DNA of 64,000 nucleotides from Bacteroidales bacterium (GTDB lineage Bacteria; Bacteroidota; Bacteroidia; Bacteroidales; UBA932): NCBI GenBank assembly GCA_017471045.1, contig JAFUWZ010000007.1, positions 62,001 to 126,000 of the forward strand, read 5' to 3'. Shown piece by piece: positions 9,543 to 18,469 of this stretch (position 1 is its first letter; each line of letters starts with the position of its first letter). The notes under the pieces were generated by a model. It saw only the letters and a program-made list of their open reading frames with translations, ran no database searches and was not told where the DNA came from. The position numbers and the translations under genes were made by a program.

Positions 9543-9575
9543 CAAATATACGACTTATTTTTTGATTTTCAACAA
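9543..9575 (-). promoter_or_regulatory. Promoter of the ribosomal protein cluster
   Basis: The minus strand carries TATATTTG at 9550-9543, and GTTG-rich sequence about 19-22 bp upstream (9570-9575) supplies the -33 element. Start codon of rplC is at 9484. Confidence 0.65.
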
Positions 9576-9618
9576 CTTAATGCGATTTTTTGTTGATAAC
9601 TTTTCGGAAACGAATGAT

Positions 9619-9626
9619 TATATTTG
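9619..9626 (+). promoter_or_regulatory. -7 box of cdaA
   Basis: TATATTTG is an exact TAnnTTTG box 20 bases before the cdaA ATG. TTG triplets at 9590-9595 are the best -33 candidates but the spacing (23-26 bp) is long. Confidence 0.55.
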
Positions 9627-9646
9627 TAGGCTAAAACACGTATACG

Positions 9647-10468
9647 ATGCCGCTCGCTTTACTGGGCTTTCTGAATATCACGTTGACGGACATCCTCGAC
9701 ATCCTGATGGTGGCCGCCATCATCTTCATCCTGTTCCGCTGGCTGCGGGGCTCCTCGGCGATGAATATCTTCGTCGCCGTCATCTTCCTGTACGTCCTCA
9801 AGGTGGTCGTCTCCGCCCTCAACATGACCCTGATGTCCGGTATCATGAGCACGGTCCTGGACGTGGGCGTGATCGCCCTGATCGTCATCTTCCAGCCGGA
9901 GATCCGCTATTTCCTGATCAAGCTGGGTTCCCGCTACGGCTTCGGCGGCAGCGGATGGAAACTCTTCAACCGCCTGTTCGGCCGCAAGAGCGACCAGCTC
10001 GGCAGCGCAGCCACGGACGCCCTGCTCGACGCGGTCCGGGATATGTCCGCCGGCAAGACCGGCGCCCTGATCGTTATCGCCCGCCAGGACTCCCTGCAGC
10101 ACATCATCGAGACCGGTGACACCATCGACGCCCGGATCAACAAGCGGCTCCTGATGAATCTCTTTTTCAAGAATTCGCCCCTGCACGACGGTGCCGTCGT
10201 GATCCATGACAACCGCATCGTCGCAGCCCGCTGCACCCTGCCCCTCAGCGGCAAAGCCGACATCCCCGCCCAGTACGGCATGCGCCACAAAGCCGCCATC
10301 GGCATCAGCGAGGCCAGTGACGCACACGTGGTCGTCGTTTCCGAGGAGACCGGCGAGGTCTCCTTCGTCTCGGACGGCCAGATCTGCACGATCCAGGATC
10401 CCGTCCAGCTCCGCGAACTGCTCAACCGGGACAGCAAGTCCGCCTCGGAGGAGGAGGCCCGGTCATGA
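9647..10468 (+). CDS. cdaA: Diadenylate cyclase CdaA
   Basis: 273 residues. Three hydrophobic segments occupy residues about 10-80, followed by the DisA_N catalytic domain with SPLHDGAVVIHDN (the DGA metal/ATP motif) and GMRHKAAIGISE (RHR-type motif, with Lys in the third position). The enzyme makes cyclic di-AMP from two ATP at the inner membrane; this messenger controls potassium and turgor in other bacteria. It opens a plus-strand gene run and its end overlaps the start of mutS2 by 4 bases. The divergent neighbour is the ribosomal cluster. Confidence 0.94.
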   Translation: MPLALLGFLNITLTDILDILMVAAIIFILFRWLRGSSAMNIFVAVIFLYVLKVVVSALNMTLMSGIMSTVLDVGVIALIVIFQPEIRYFLIKLGSRYGFGGSGWKLFNRLFGRKSDQLGSAATDALLDAVRDMSAGKTGALIVIARQDSLQHIIETGDTIDARINKRLLMNLFFKNSPLHDGAVVIHDNRIVAARCTLPLSGKADIPAQYGMRHKAAIGISEASDAHVVVVSEETGEVSFVSDGQICTIQDPVQLRELLNRDSKSASEEEARS

Positions 10469-12990
10469 CGGACGCCGGACACAGACTGGAATCCAAGCTC
10501 GGATTCGACCGGATCCGCACGCTCATCGCCGACCGCTGCTCGACCGACTACGCGGCCCAGCGCGTCGCCGCGGAGCAATTCATCTCCGACCCTTCCGCCA
10601 TCCGCCGGCGGCTGCAGCTCACCGATGAGATGCGCCTGATCGTCATGTTCGAGGAGAGTTTCCCGACCAACGGATACATCGACTGCCTCCCCTTCCTGAC
10701 CCCGCTCCTGAAGGACGGCGCCTCGATCGACCTGCTCTCCCTGGGCAAGCTCCGCACGATGCTGGAGACCCTGCACAAGATCGCCTTCTTCTTCCGGGGC
10801 ATCAAGGACGGGATCTATCCCAACCTCAAGCGCATGGCCGCCCCGATCGCCCAGTTCCCGGATATCCAGAAGCGCATAGACGCGATCCTGGACCGCTACG
10901 GCTCCGTCAAGGACAACGCTTCGCCCGAGCTGGCCGCCATCCGCAAGTCCCTCAAGGACAAGGAGGGCGCCATTTCCCGGCGTGCCGCCGCCATCCTCCG
11001 GCAGGCGCAGGCCGAGGGGCTCGTGGACAGCGACGCCGGCATCTCCATCCGCGATGGGAAGTACCTCATCCCCGTGCCCTCCGGCAGCAAGCGCAAGCTG
11101 GACGGGTTCATCTACGACGAATCCGCCTCCGGCAAGACCACCTTCATCGAGCCGGCCGAAGTCGTCAGCCTCGGAAACGAGATCAGCGAGCTGCACTTCG
11201 CCGAAGCGCGGGAGATTTCGCGCATCCTGCGCGAGTTCAGCGACTTCATCCGCCCACAGGTCCCCCAGCTGCTCGACGGGGCCATCTTCATCGGTGAGGT
11301 CGATTTCCTGCTGGCCAAGGCCCAGACGGCGCTGGACTTCATCGCCGGGATGCCCGTGATCTCGGAGGACGGCGAGATGAACCTCCGCAAGGCCAGGCAC
11401 CCGCTGCTCGAAAAGGCACTCAAGAAAGAAGGCCGCAGCATCATGCCCTTGACCGTCACCCTGACGCCCCGCAAGCGCATCCTCGTGATCTCCGGTCCCA
11501 ACGCCGGCGGCAAGTCGGTCTGCCTCAAGACCGTCGGCCTGCTCCAATATATGTTCCAGTGGGGGATGCTGATCCCCACCTCCGAAGCCTCCGAGATGCC
11601 GGTCTTCGACCGTATCATGCTCAGCATCGGGGACGACCAGTCCATTGACAACGACCTCAGCACCTACAGTTCCTTCCTCAGCGACATGCGGGAGACGCTC
11701 GCCGTCGCCGACGGGCGGACCCTCGTCCTGATTGACGAGTTCGGCTCGGGCACGGAACCCGCCGCCGGCGGCGCCATCGCCGAGGCCATCCTCGCCGAGC
11801 TGGACGGGCGCGGTGTCTATGGCGTCATCACGACGCACTACACCAACCTGAAACTCTACGCCGCCAACAACGACAGCGGCGTCACCAACGGCGCGATGGC
11901 CTTCGACACCCAGCACATCGCCCCCCTCTTCAAGCTGGAGATCGGCCTGCCCGGCAACTCCTTCGCCTTCGAGCTGGCCCGCAAGATGGGTCTCCCCGAG
12001 ACCATCGTCAAGGATGCGGAAGAACGCGCCGGCGAAGAGTACGTCGGCATCGAGCGCAACCTGCGCCGCATCGCGCACAACCGGAAGGTACTCGATGAGC
12101 GTCTCCAGAAGATCAAGCACACCGACAAGACGCTCGAGAGCATCACCGACAAATACCAGAAAGAGCTCCTCGACATCAAGCAGCAGAAGAAAGACATCCT
12201 TGACCAGGCCAAGCGCGAAGCCGCCGACATCGTCAAAGATGCCAACAAGCAAGTCGAGAACACCATCCGCGCCATCAAGGAAGCCCAGGCCGAACGGGAG
12301 CAGACCAAGGAGGCCCGAAAGGAGCTCCAGGGCTTCGTCTCAGCCCTTCAGGACCGCAAGTCCCGGGAGCAGAAGACGCGCGACGAATACATCGACCGCA
12401 AGCTCGAACAGCTGGGCCGGCGCCAGGAGAAGGAGCGGGAGAGGAAAGCCCGCCGCGAAGGCCGAAACGGCGCTCCCGGGACGCCGGAGGAGCAGCCGGC
12501 CCCGCCTTTCCGTTCCGGTGCCTTCAAGGTCGGCGAGAAGGTCCGCATCAAGGACAACGGCATGGTCGGCGAGATCTCCAAGGTCTCCGGCAAGTCCGTG
12601 ACCCTCGCCATCGGCAGCATCAGCAGCACCGTGCCGGCCGGGCGGGTCGAGCGCATCTCCTCCAACGAATACAAAGCCGCCGCCAGGCAGGCCCCGGTCC
12701 TCTCCTACCGAACGGAAGACCCGGGACTGCGGGACCGCAAGCTCAACTTCAAGATGGAACTGGACGTGCGGGGCGAGCGGCTGACCGACGCGCTGGACAT
12801 CGTCACGCACTATGTCGATGACGCGCTGATGCTCAGCGTCCCCTCCGTCCGGATCATCCACGGCAAGGGTACCGGCGTGCTGCGCGAAGAGATCCAGAAA
12901 TACCTCAGGACGATCCCCGGCATCGCCTCCGTCCGCGACGAACAGATCCAGTTCGGCGGCACCGGCGTGACGATCGTCACCTTTGAATAA
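10465..12990 (+). CDS. mutS2: MutS2-family ATPase/endonuclease
   Basis: 841 residues. A core with MutS-like ATPase carries the Walker A motif GPNAGGKSVCLKTVG (about residue 343) and a Walker B region LVLIDEFGSGTEP. A long Lys/Glu-rich coiled coil spans about 520-670, and the C-terminal Smr domain has LDVRGERL and HGKGTGVLREE, the expected catalytic motifs. MutS2 lacks the mismatch-recognition domain of MutS; family members act on branched DNA or collided ribosomes. It is coupled to cdaA by a 4-base overlap. Confidence 0.95.
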   Translation: MTDAGHRLESKLGFDRIRTLIADRCSTDYAAQRVAAEQFISDPSAIRRRLQLTDEMRLIVMFEESFPTNGYIDCLPFLTPLLKDGASIDLLSLGKLRTMLETLHKIAFFFRGIKDGIYPNLKRMAAPIAQFPDIQKRIDAILDRYGSVKDNASPELAAIRKSLKDKEGAISRRAAAILRQAQAEGLVDSDAGISIRDGKYLIPVPSGSKRKLDGFIYDESASGKTTFIEPAEVVSLGNEISELHFAEAREISRILREFSDFIRPQVPQLLDGAIFIGEVDFLLAKAQTALDFIAGMPVISEDGEMNLRKARHPLLEKALKKEGRSIMPLTVTLTPRKRILVISGPNAGGKSVCLKTVGLLQYMFQWGMLIPTSEASEMPVFDRIMLSIGDDQSIDNDLSTYSSFLSDMRETLAVADGRTLVLIDEFGSGTEPAAGGAIAEAILAELDGRGVYGVITTHYTNLKLYAANNDSGVTNGAMAFDTQHIAPLFKLEIGLPGNSFAFELARKMGLPETIVKDAEERAGEEYVGIERNLRRIAHNRKVLDERLQKIKHTDKTLESITDKYQKELLDIKQQKKDILDQAKREAADIVKDANKQVENTIRAIKEAQAEREQTKEARKELQGFVSALQDRKSREQKTRDEYIDRKLEQLGRRQEKERERKARREGRNGAPGTPEEQPAPPFRSGAFKVGEKVRIKDNGMVGEISKVSGKSVTLAIGSISSTVPAGRVERISSNEYKAAARQAPVLSYRTEDPGLRDRKLNFKMELDVRGERLTDALDIVTHYVDDALMLSVPSVRIIHGKGTGVLREEIQKYLRTIPGIASVRDEQIQFGGTGVTIVTFE

Positions 12991-13006
12991 CAGACCTGTA
13001 CGAAAC

Positions 13007-13378
13007 ATGAAAACTTCAAGAAAACGCTTGGGAGACCTGGGCGAAGACCTGGCCTGCCGGCATTTGGAACAGTTGGGACACACCGTTCTGGAAAGGAACT
13101 GGCGCAGCTCCCACCTGGAGATCGACCTCATCACGCTGGACGACGAAGGCCTGCACTTCGTGGAAGTGAAGAGCCGGACCGCCCCCGTGAGCGCCTCCCC
13201 GGAAGACAATGTGGGCTACCGGAAGCGCAGAAACCTCACCACCGCGGCACTGGGCTACCTCAACGCGGGACACTTCGGTGACAGGGATGTCTTTTTCGAC
13301 ATCGTCACCGTGATCTTCGACGGCGAACGCACGGAGATCCGATACTACAAGCAGGCATTCATACCGATTTATACTTGA
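13007..13378 (+). CDS. yraN: YraN family protein (UPF0102, nuclease-like)
   Basis: 123 residues from the ATG at 13007; an earlier start would overlap mutS2. The sequence KRLGDLGEDLACRHLEQLGH followed by EIDLITLDDEGLHFVEVKSR is the UPF0102 signature, a restriction-endonuclease-like fold with E, D and ExK residues in place. Its cellular role is not established. It follows mutS2 after 16 bases and precedes the manC-like gene by 7. Confidence 0.9.
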   Translation: MKTSRKRLGDLGEDLACRHLEQLGHTVLERNWRSSHLEIDLITLDDEGLHFVEVKSRTAPVSASPEDNVGYRKRRNLTTAALGYLNAGHFGDRDVFFDIVTVIFDGERTEIRYYKQAFIPIYT

Positions 13379-13385
13379 TTGCGAA

Positions 13386-14480
13386 ATGAGTTCACATAAT
13401 TACGGCATCATCATGGCGGGCGGCGGCGGAACGATGTTCTGGCCCCTGTGCCGCCGCAACCGGCCCCAGCAGTTCCTGGATTTCGCCCGGAGGGGGAAAT
13501 CCTTCCTCCGGCAGACGTACGAGCGGCTCGCCGGGATCGTCCCGCCGGAGCACATCCTGGTCGTAACCCTGGCCCGCTATGCGGACGCCGTCCGCGCCGA
13601 CATCCCCGAGCTGCTCCCGGAAAACCTGCTCCTGGAGCCCTACGGGCGCAACACGGCGCCCTGCATCGCCTACGCAGCCTATACCCTGCTGGGGCGGGAC
13701 CCGCAGGCCGTGATGGCCATCACCCCCGCCGACAACCTGATCGACGACGAGGACGCCTACCGCAGCACCCTGCAGGAAGCGCTGGACTACGCCGCCGCCC
13801 ACGAGGCCCTCATCACCCTCGGCATCGTCCCGGACCGGCCCGACACCAACTTCGGCTACATCCAGGTCCAGGGCGGCCAGAAGGCCTGGGAACAGACCCG
13901 TCCCGTCAAGGTCAAGACCTTCACCGAGAAGCCGTCCAAGGAACTGGCCGAAGTGTTCCTGCGCAGCGGAGAATTCCTCTGGAACGCCGGCATCTTCGTC
14001 TGGCAGGCCCGGACGATCCGCGCCGAGCTGGAACGCTACGTCCCTTCCGTCACCCGCCTGTTCAGCGGCTGGGAGACCGCCCTCGGCACCCCGGAGGAGG
14101 AGCGCTTCCTGGAGAAGGCTTATATGAACATGGAGCGCATCTCCATCGACTATGCCGTCATGGAGAACACCGACATCGACTGGATCTTCCCGGCATCCTT
14201 CCGCTGGGCCGACATCAGCAACTGGGATGCCGCCTACAAGCACCTCGCCCAGCCCGACGCGAACGGCAACGCCGTCCTGTCCCGGAACGCCCTGCTGCTT
14301 GGCGTCAAGGACAGCATCCTGATCTCCGACAAGAAAGACAAGCTCCTCTCCATCAGCGGACTGGAAAACTTCCTGGTCGTCGACACGGACGACGTGCTGA
14401 TGATCTGTCCGCGCGACGAGCACAAGATCAAGGACATCACCACCCATATCGGCCTGCCCGACTATGAGGAATACCGATAA
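13386..14480 (+). CDS. manC: Mannose-1-phosphate guanylyltransferase-like protein with altered active site
   Basis: 364 residues, colinear with GDP-mannose pyrophosphorylases: an N-terminal nucleotidyltransferase domain, then MAITPADNLI, FTEKPSKELAEVFL and FLWNAGIFVW, and a short C-terminal beta part (NFLVVDTDDVLMICPRDEHK). Members make GDP-mannose from GTP and mannose-1-phosphate. The family signature normally reads G-x-G-[ST]-R-x-x-P followed by P-K-Q-F; here codons give GGGGTMFWPL and RPQQF, so the conserved Arg is Met and the conserved Lys is Gln. It may be inactive or use another substrate. It lies between yraN and thrA. Confidence 0.85.
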   Translation: MSSHNYGIIMAGGGGTMFWPLCRRNRPQQFLDFARRGKSFLRQTYERLAGIVPPEHILVVTLARYADAVRADIPELLPENLLLEPYGRNTAPCIAYAAYTLLGRDPQAVMAITPADNLIDDEDAYRSTLQEALDYAAAHEALITLGIVPDRPDTNFGYIQVQGGQKAWEQTRPVKVKTFTEKPSKELAEVFLRSGEFLWNAGIFVWQARTIRAELERYVPSVTRLFSGWETALGTPEEERFLEKAYMNMERISIDYAVMENTDIDWIFPASFRWADISNWDAAYKHLAQPDANGNAVLSRNALLLGVKDSILISDKKDKLLSISGLENFLVVDTDDVLMICPRDEHKIKDITTHIGLPDYEEYR

Positions 14481-14492
14481 AACGAACCTGAC

Positions 14493-16754
14493 ATGAAAGT
14501 ATTGAAATTCGGCGGGACATCGGTCGCCTCCGCGCCCATCATACGCAAGGTGACCCGGATCGTCGCCGCAGCGGCCCGCCAGGAGAAGGTCATCCTGGTC
14601 ACTTCCGCCATCAGCAAATGCACCGACACCCTGATCAAGATCGGCGCCGAGGCGGCAGAGGGCAACAGTACCTACAAGGCCCAGGTATACAGCCTGCGCT
14701 GCATCCACCACCGCATCATCGAGGACCTGCTCGAAGGCTCCGCCTGCGCCGAGGCGCTCAAGGAGTGTGACGGGACCTTCGACGAGCTGGACCGCTTCGC
14801 CGACGGGGTTTTCGCCACCCGTGCGATCACCCCGGAGCAGGCCGAGGCGATCCAGACCTTCGGAGAAATCTTCTCCACCCGCATCATCGCCCGCAAACTC
14901 GCCGCCGACGGACACCGGGTCCGCTGGATCGACTCCCGGGAGATCATCCGCACGGAGAACGGCCGCGTACACTTCAAACTCACGGATGCCAATATCCGCG
15001 CCACGCTGGACGCCCACCCCGAAGTGGACATCTTCGTCGCCCCGGGTTTCATCGCAACCGACCTGCTCGGCCGCCGGGTCAACCTGGGACGCGGGGGATC
15101 CGACTACTCCGCCGCCATTTACGCGGCGGGAGCGCATGCCCGCATCGTGGAGATCTGGACCGACGTCCCCGGCATCATGACCTCCGACCCGAAAGTCATC
15201 CCCGCCGCGACGACCATCCCCTACCTGTCCTACCGCGCCGCCCGGGACATGGCCGAATTCGGCGCCAAGGTGCTCTATCCGCCCACCGTCGCACCCGCCC
15301 AGAAAGCCGGCATCCCCATCTGCATCCTCAATACCTATGACCCCGAAGCGCAAGGTTCCTTCATCCTGGACAACCCGCCCCACCGCTCCTCGGGCCTGCT
15401 GGGCCTGACATCCCTCAAAGGAGAGGCACTTTCCGGTGTGGCGGAAAGCGTCGAAACACCGGCCCTGGACGCCGGTGAGGGAGAAGTGGTCCTCGGGCTG
15501 ATCGGGACGGGCGAGGAAGACGGCGCCGCCGTCGAAGAACGCATGATCCGGGCCCTGGACCGGGCCGGCATCAAGACCCTGCGCACTGCCCGTACGCGCT
15601 GCAACGTCTTCGCCGTCGTCCCCTCCGAAGACAAACGGGACGCGATGCTCGCCATCCACCGCCGTTTCTTCGAGTCTAAGCCCGTCAAGGTCATCAACGC
15701 CTTCCTTGTCGGCTACGGAGCTGTCAGCCAATACTTTATCGATATCCTAAAAGCCAACGGGGACACCATCGCCGAGCGGACCGGCAAACGCATCCGCATC
15801 GTGGGCGTATCCAGCAGCAAGAAATACATCCTCAACGCCGAGGGCATCAAACCGGAAGACATCGCCACCGTCCTCCCTTACGGCCATCCCGCCGAAGGAG
15901 GTGCCTTCTTCGACGCCATCGGCACGTTGTCCCTCAGGAATGCCGTCCTGCTCGACTGCACCAACAGCGAAAGCATCGGCCTGCGCTACGAGGAATTCTT
16001 CCGCCGCGGCCTCCACGTTGTATCCTGCAACCGCCGCGCCTTCGCCGTGCCTTATGCCCGCTATGCGGCCATGAAAGCCACGGCCCACGACTATGGCCTG
16101 GCCCTCAAATACGACACCACCGTCGGCACCTCGCTCCCGGTCCTGGAGTCCATCTCCGGCAGCGCCTACAGCGGGGACGAGATCACGGCGATCGAAGCGG
16201 TCGTCTCCTGCACCCTCAACAACATCATCACCTCCTACGACGGAGCCAACACGGAGCCGCTGGGCAGCCTTTTGAAGCAGGCCCAGGACATCGGCCTGAC
16301 CGAAAAAGACCCCCGCGCCGACCTCGGCGGCCGGGATGCGCTGCGCAAGCTGCTCATCCTCGCGCGCGAAGCGGGCGTCCCGCTGGAGGAGAGCGACGTC
16401 GAGATCACGCCGATGCTCGGCCCGGAGTTTTTCAACTGCCCGATCGAAGAGTTTTACGAGCTCCTGGCGGCCTACGAGCCGAAATTCATCGCCCGGGAGG
16501 CGGAGCTGGACGCACTCGGGATGCGGCAGCGTTTCGTCGCGTCGATCCGGAGGGACCCGGAAGCCCGTCTGGGCTACAAGGCAGAAATCAAAATGCAGCT
16601 GGTCGGGATGGACAGCCCCTTCTTCTGGATCAGCGGCACGGAAAACGTCGTGATCATCCGCAGCGCCCTCTCGGCGCCCCTGGTGATCCGCGGCGCCGGC
16701 GAAGGAGCCCGGATGGCCGCCTCCGGCGTCCTCAACAACCTGCTGGCCCTTTAG
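14493..16754 (+). CDS. thrA: Bifunctional aspartokinase / homoserine dehydrogenase
   Basis: 753 residues, about 60 shorter than the usual 810-820. The kinase begins KVLKFGGTSVASAP and runs to about residue 290. A single ACT-like segment follows (EVVLGLIGTGEED to NVFAVVPSEDK, about 330-385), and the dehydrogenase starts at FLVGYGAVSQ (about 400) and ends near the C-terminus. The bifunctional enzyme does the first and third steps toward threonine and methionine, and feeds DAP synthesis. The segment between kinase and ACT is too short for the first ACT domain of E. coli ThrA, so threonine feedback may be altered. dapB and dapA follow. Confidence 0.95.
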   Translation: MKVLKFGGTSVASAPIIRKVTRIVAAAARQEKVILVTSAISKCTDTLIKIGAEAAEGNSTYKAQVYSLRCIHHRIIEDLLEGSACAEALKECDGTFDELDRFADGVFATRAITPEQAEAIQTFGEIFSTRIIARKLAADGHRVRWIDSREIIRTENGRVHFKLTDANIRATLDAHPEVDIFVAPGFIATDLLGRRVNLGRGGSDYSAAIYAAGAHARIVEIWTDVPGIMTSDPKVIPAATTIPYLSYRAARDMAEFGAKVLYPPTVAPAQKAGIPICILNTYDPEAQGSFILDNPPHRSSGLLGLTSLKGEALSGVAESVETPALDAGEGEVVLGLIGTGEEDGAAVEERMIRALDRAGIKTLRTARTRCNVFAVVPSEDKRDAMLAIHRRFFESKPVKVINAFLVGYGAVSQYFIDILKANGDTIAERTGKRIRIVGVSSSKKYILNAEGIKPEDIATVLPYGHPAEGGAFFDAIGTLSLRNAVLLDCTNSESIGLRYEEFFRRGLHVVSCNRRAFAVPYARYAAMKATAHDYGLALKYDTTVGTSLPVLESISGSAYSGDEITAIEAVVSCTLNNIITSYDGANTEPLGSLLKQAQDIGLTEKDPRADLGGRDALRKLLILAREAGVPLEESDVEITPMLGPEFFNCPIEEFYELLAAYEPKFIAREAELDALGMRQRFVASIRRDPEARLGYKAEIKMQLVGMDSPFFWISGTENVVIIRSALSAPLVIRGAGEGARMAASGVLNNLLAL

Positions 16755-16872
16755 GGTCGTGGCGGATATTGGCTTGATATACTGCGCATTAGGACATATA
16801 AAGGAGTCTTTTCCGGCACCCCCGTAAATAGACTAAAATAACTGATTGGTAATTATTTAAGTGCCACACACA

Positions 16873-17535
16873 ATGAGAGTAGTCATCAGCGGATACGGCA
16901 AAATGGGCCACATGGTGGAAGCGGTGCTGCGGCGCCGCGGCATCGAGTTGTCCTGCGCCTCCGAGGACATCTGCAACGTCCCCGACGAGGTGGCGCGCGA
17001 GAGCGTCGTCATCGATTTCACCACACCCGACGCTTTCCGGGCCAACTACCCGGCGATCGCGCGGAAGTTCAAAGCCGCGGTCATCGGTACCACGGGTTGG
17101 TACGACATCCGGGAGGATGTCTTCGCCGCTTTCGAGGCGGCCGGGACCCCGATGATTTGGGCCTCCAACTTTTCCATCGGAGTCAATGCTTTCTTCGCCG
17201 CCGTGGAGCGGGCCTGCGAGGTCCTGAAAGGCCAGGGCTACACCCCCCGGGTCGATGAGATCCACCACATCCACAAGCTGGACGCCCCCTCCGGCACCGC
17301 CAAGAGCATCGCAGGGATCATCGCCGACACCCTCGGTGAAGTGCCCGAGATCGGCGCCCAGCGTATCGGAGAGGTTCCCGGGACCCACACTGCGACCTTC
17401 CTGTCCGGCGTAGACAAACTGACCTTCACCCACGAGGCTTTCTCGCGTGAGGGCTTCGCCGAAGGTGCCGTCGCCGCCGCCCTCCTCACCGAGGGTCTGC
17501 AAGGCGTCCACGAGTTCAAAGAGTTGATCCTGTAG
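16873..17535 (+). CDS. dapB: 4-hydroxy-tetrahydrodipicolinate reductase
   Basis: 220 residues from the ATG at 16873 (MRVVISGYGKMGHMVEAVL); a GTG 12 bases upstream is possible. The N-terminal dinucleotide-binding motif GYGKMG and the catalytic block DEIHHIHKLDAPSGTAKSI are diagnostic. It is short compared with E. coli DapB (273), with a trimmed linker region before the catalytic block, as in other Bacteroidota. It reduces the DapA product with NAD(P)H in the diaminopimelate/lysine pathway. It lies 118 bases after thrA and 46 bases before dapA. Confidence 0.94.
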   Translation: MRVVISGYGKMGHMVEAVLRRRGIELSCASEDICNVPDEVARESVVIDFTTPDAFRANYPAIARKFKAAVIGTTGWYDIREDVFAAFEAAGTPMIWASNFSIGVNAFFAAVERACEVLKGQGYTPRVDEIHHIHKLDAPSGTAKSIAGIIADTLGEVPEIGAQRIGEVPGTHTATFLSGVDKLTFTHEAFSREGFAEGAVAAALLTEGLQGVHEFKELIL

Positions 17536-17552
17536 GAGTCCGGCTTTTTGTT

Positions 17553-17560
17553 TATCTTTG
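17553..17560 (+). promoter_or_regulatory. -7 box upstream of dapA
   Basis: TATCTTTG matches TAnnTTTG, 21 bases before the dapA ATG. No good -33 box; dapA may be partly co-transcribed with dapB. Confidence 0.4.
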
Positions 17561-17581
17561 TTCCAGACAATCGTTCTGACT

Positions 17582-18469
17582 ATGGCCCAAGATGTGATTC
17601 TGAAAGGCTGCGGCACCGCGCTGGTGACGCCTTTTGACAAAGACGGAGAAGTTGATTATGAAGCTTTTGCGGCGCTGGTGGACCGCCAGGTCGCGGGCGG
17701 CGTGGATTTCCTGGTGCCGCTGGGCACCACGGGAGAAACCCCGGCCCTGAAGGACAAGGAGAAGGTCGAACTGCTCCGGATCGCGAAGGAGCACGCCGGC
17801 GGCCTTCCGGTGATGCCGGGCATCGGCAGCAACAGCCTGGAGGGAACGCTGCGCAACCTGCGCCTGCTCGCCCCCCTGAAGCCGGACGCCCTGCTCGTCG
17901 TCGTACCCTTCTACAACAAGCCCACGCAAGAGGGGATGTTCCGCTATTTCCAGGCCGTGGCCGCCGAGACGAAGATCCCCCTCATCATCTACAACGTCCC
18001 CGGACGCACGGGCGCCAACATGCTGCCGGATACGGTGATCCGCCTGGCGACCGAAGTGCCGGGCATCGCGGGCATCAAGGAGGCTTCCGGCAATTACGCC
18101 CAGGCGTCGGAGATCATCCGCCGGGCCCCGGAAGGATTCGCCGTGCTGAGCGGCGAGGATGAACTGACCTTTGCCCTGATGGCGACGGGGGCGCACGGCG
18201 TGATCTCCGTGGCGTCCAACGTCGTCCCCGGCGCCGTGGCCGCACTCTGCGAAGCCGTCGCGCAAGGCGACCTGGCTGCAGCGCGCTCCCTCCACCACTA
18301 TCTCTCGCCCCTCTACAAGGCCTGTTTCGTCGAGAGCAATCCCATCCCGGTCAAGGCCGCGCTTTCGATCCTGGAACTCTGCGAGGATACCGTCCGCCTG
18401 CCCCTCGCTCCCGCCACCATCGGCACGAGAGTCCTCCTCAACGATATCCTGAAGAATCTGGATCAGTAA
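17582..18469 (+). CDS. dapA: 4-hydroxy-tetrahydrodipicolinate synthase
   Basis: 295 residues from the ATG at 17582 (MAQDVILKGCGTALVTPF). The TIM-barrel aldolase motifs are present: GTTGETPAL near residue 48, the IIYNVPGRTGANM segment with the catalytic Tyr, and IAGIKEASGN with the Schiff-base Lys. It condenses pyruvate with aspartate semialdehyde, the committed step to diaminopimelate and lysine. With thrA and dapB it forms an aspartate-family cluster. The 3' end overlaps the convergent DUF4249 gene by 7 bases. Confidence 0.96.
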   Translation: MAQDVILKGCGTALVTPFDKDGEVDYEAFAALVDRQVAGGVDFLVPLGTTGETPALKDKEKVELLRIAKEHAGGLPVMPGIGSNSLEGTLRNLRLLAPLKPDALLVVVPFYNKPTQEGMFRYFQAVAAETKIPLIIYNVPGRTGANMLPDTVIRLATEVPGIAGIKEASGNYAQASEIIRRAPEGFAVLSGEDELTFALMATGAHGVISVASNVVPGAVAALCEAVAQGDLAAARSLHHYLSPLYKACFVESNPIPVKAALSILELCEDTVRLPLAPATIGTRVLLNDILKNLDQ

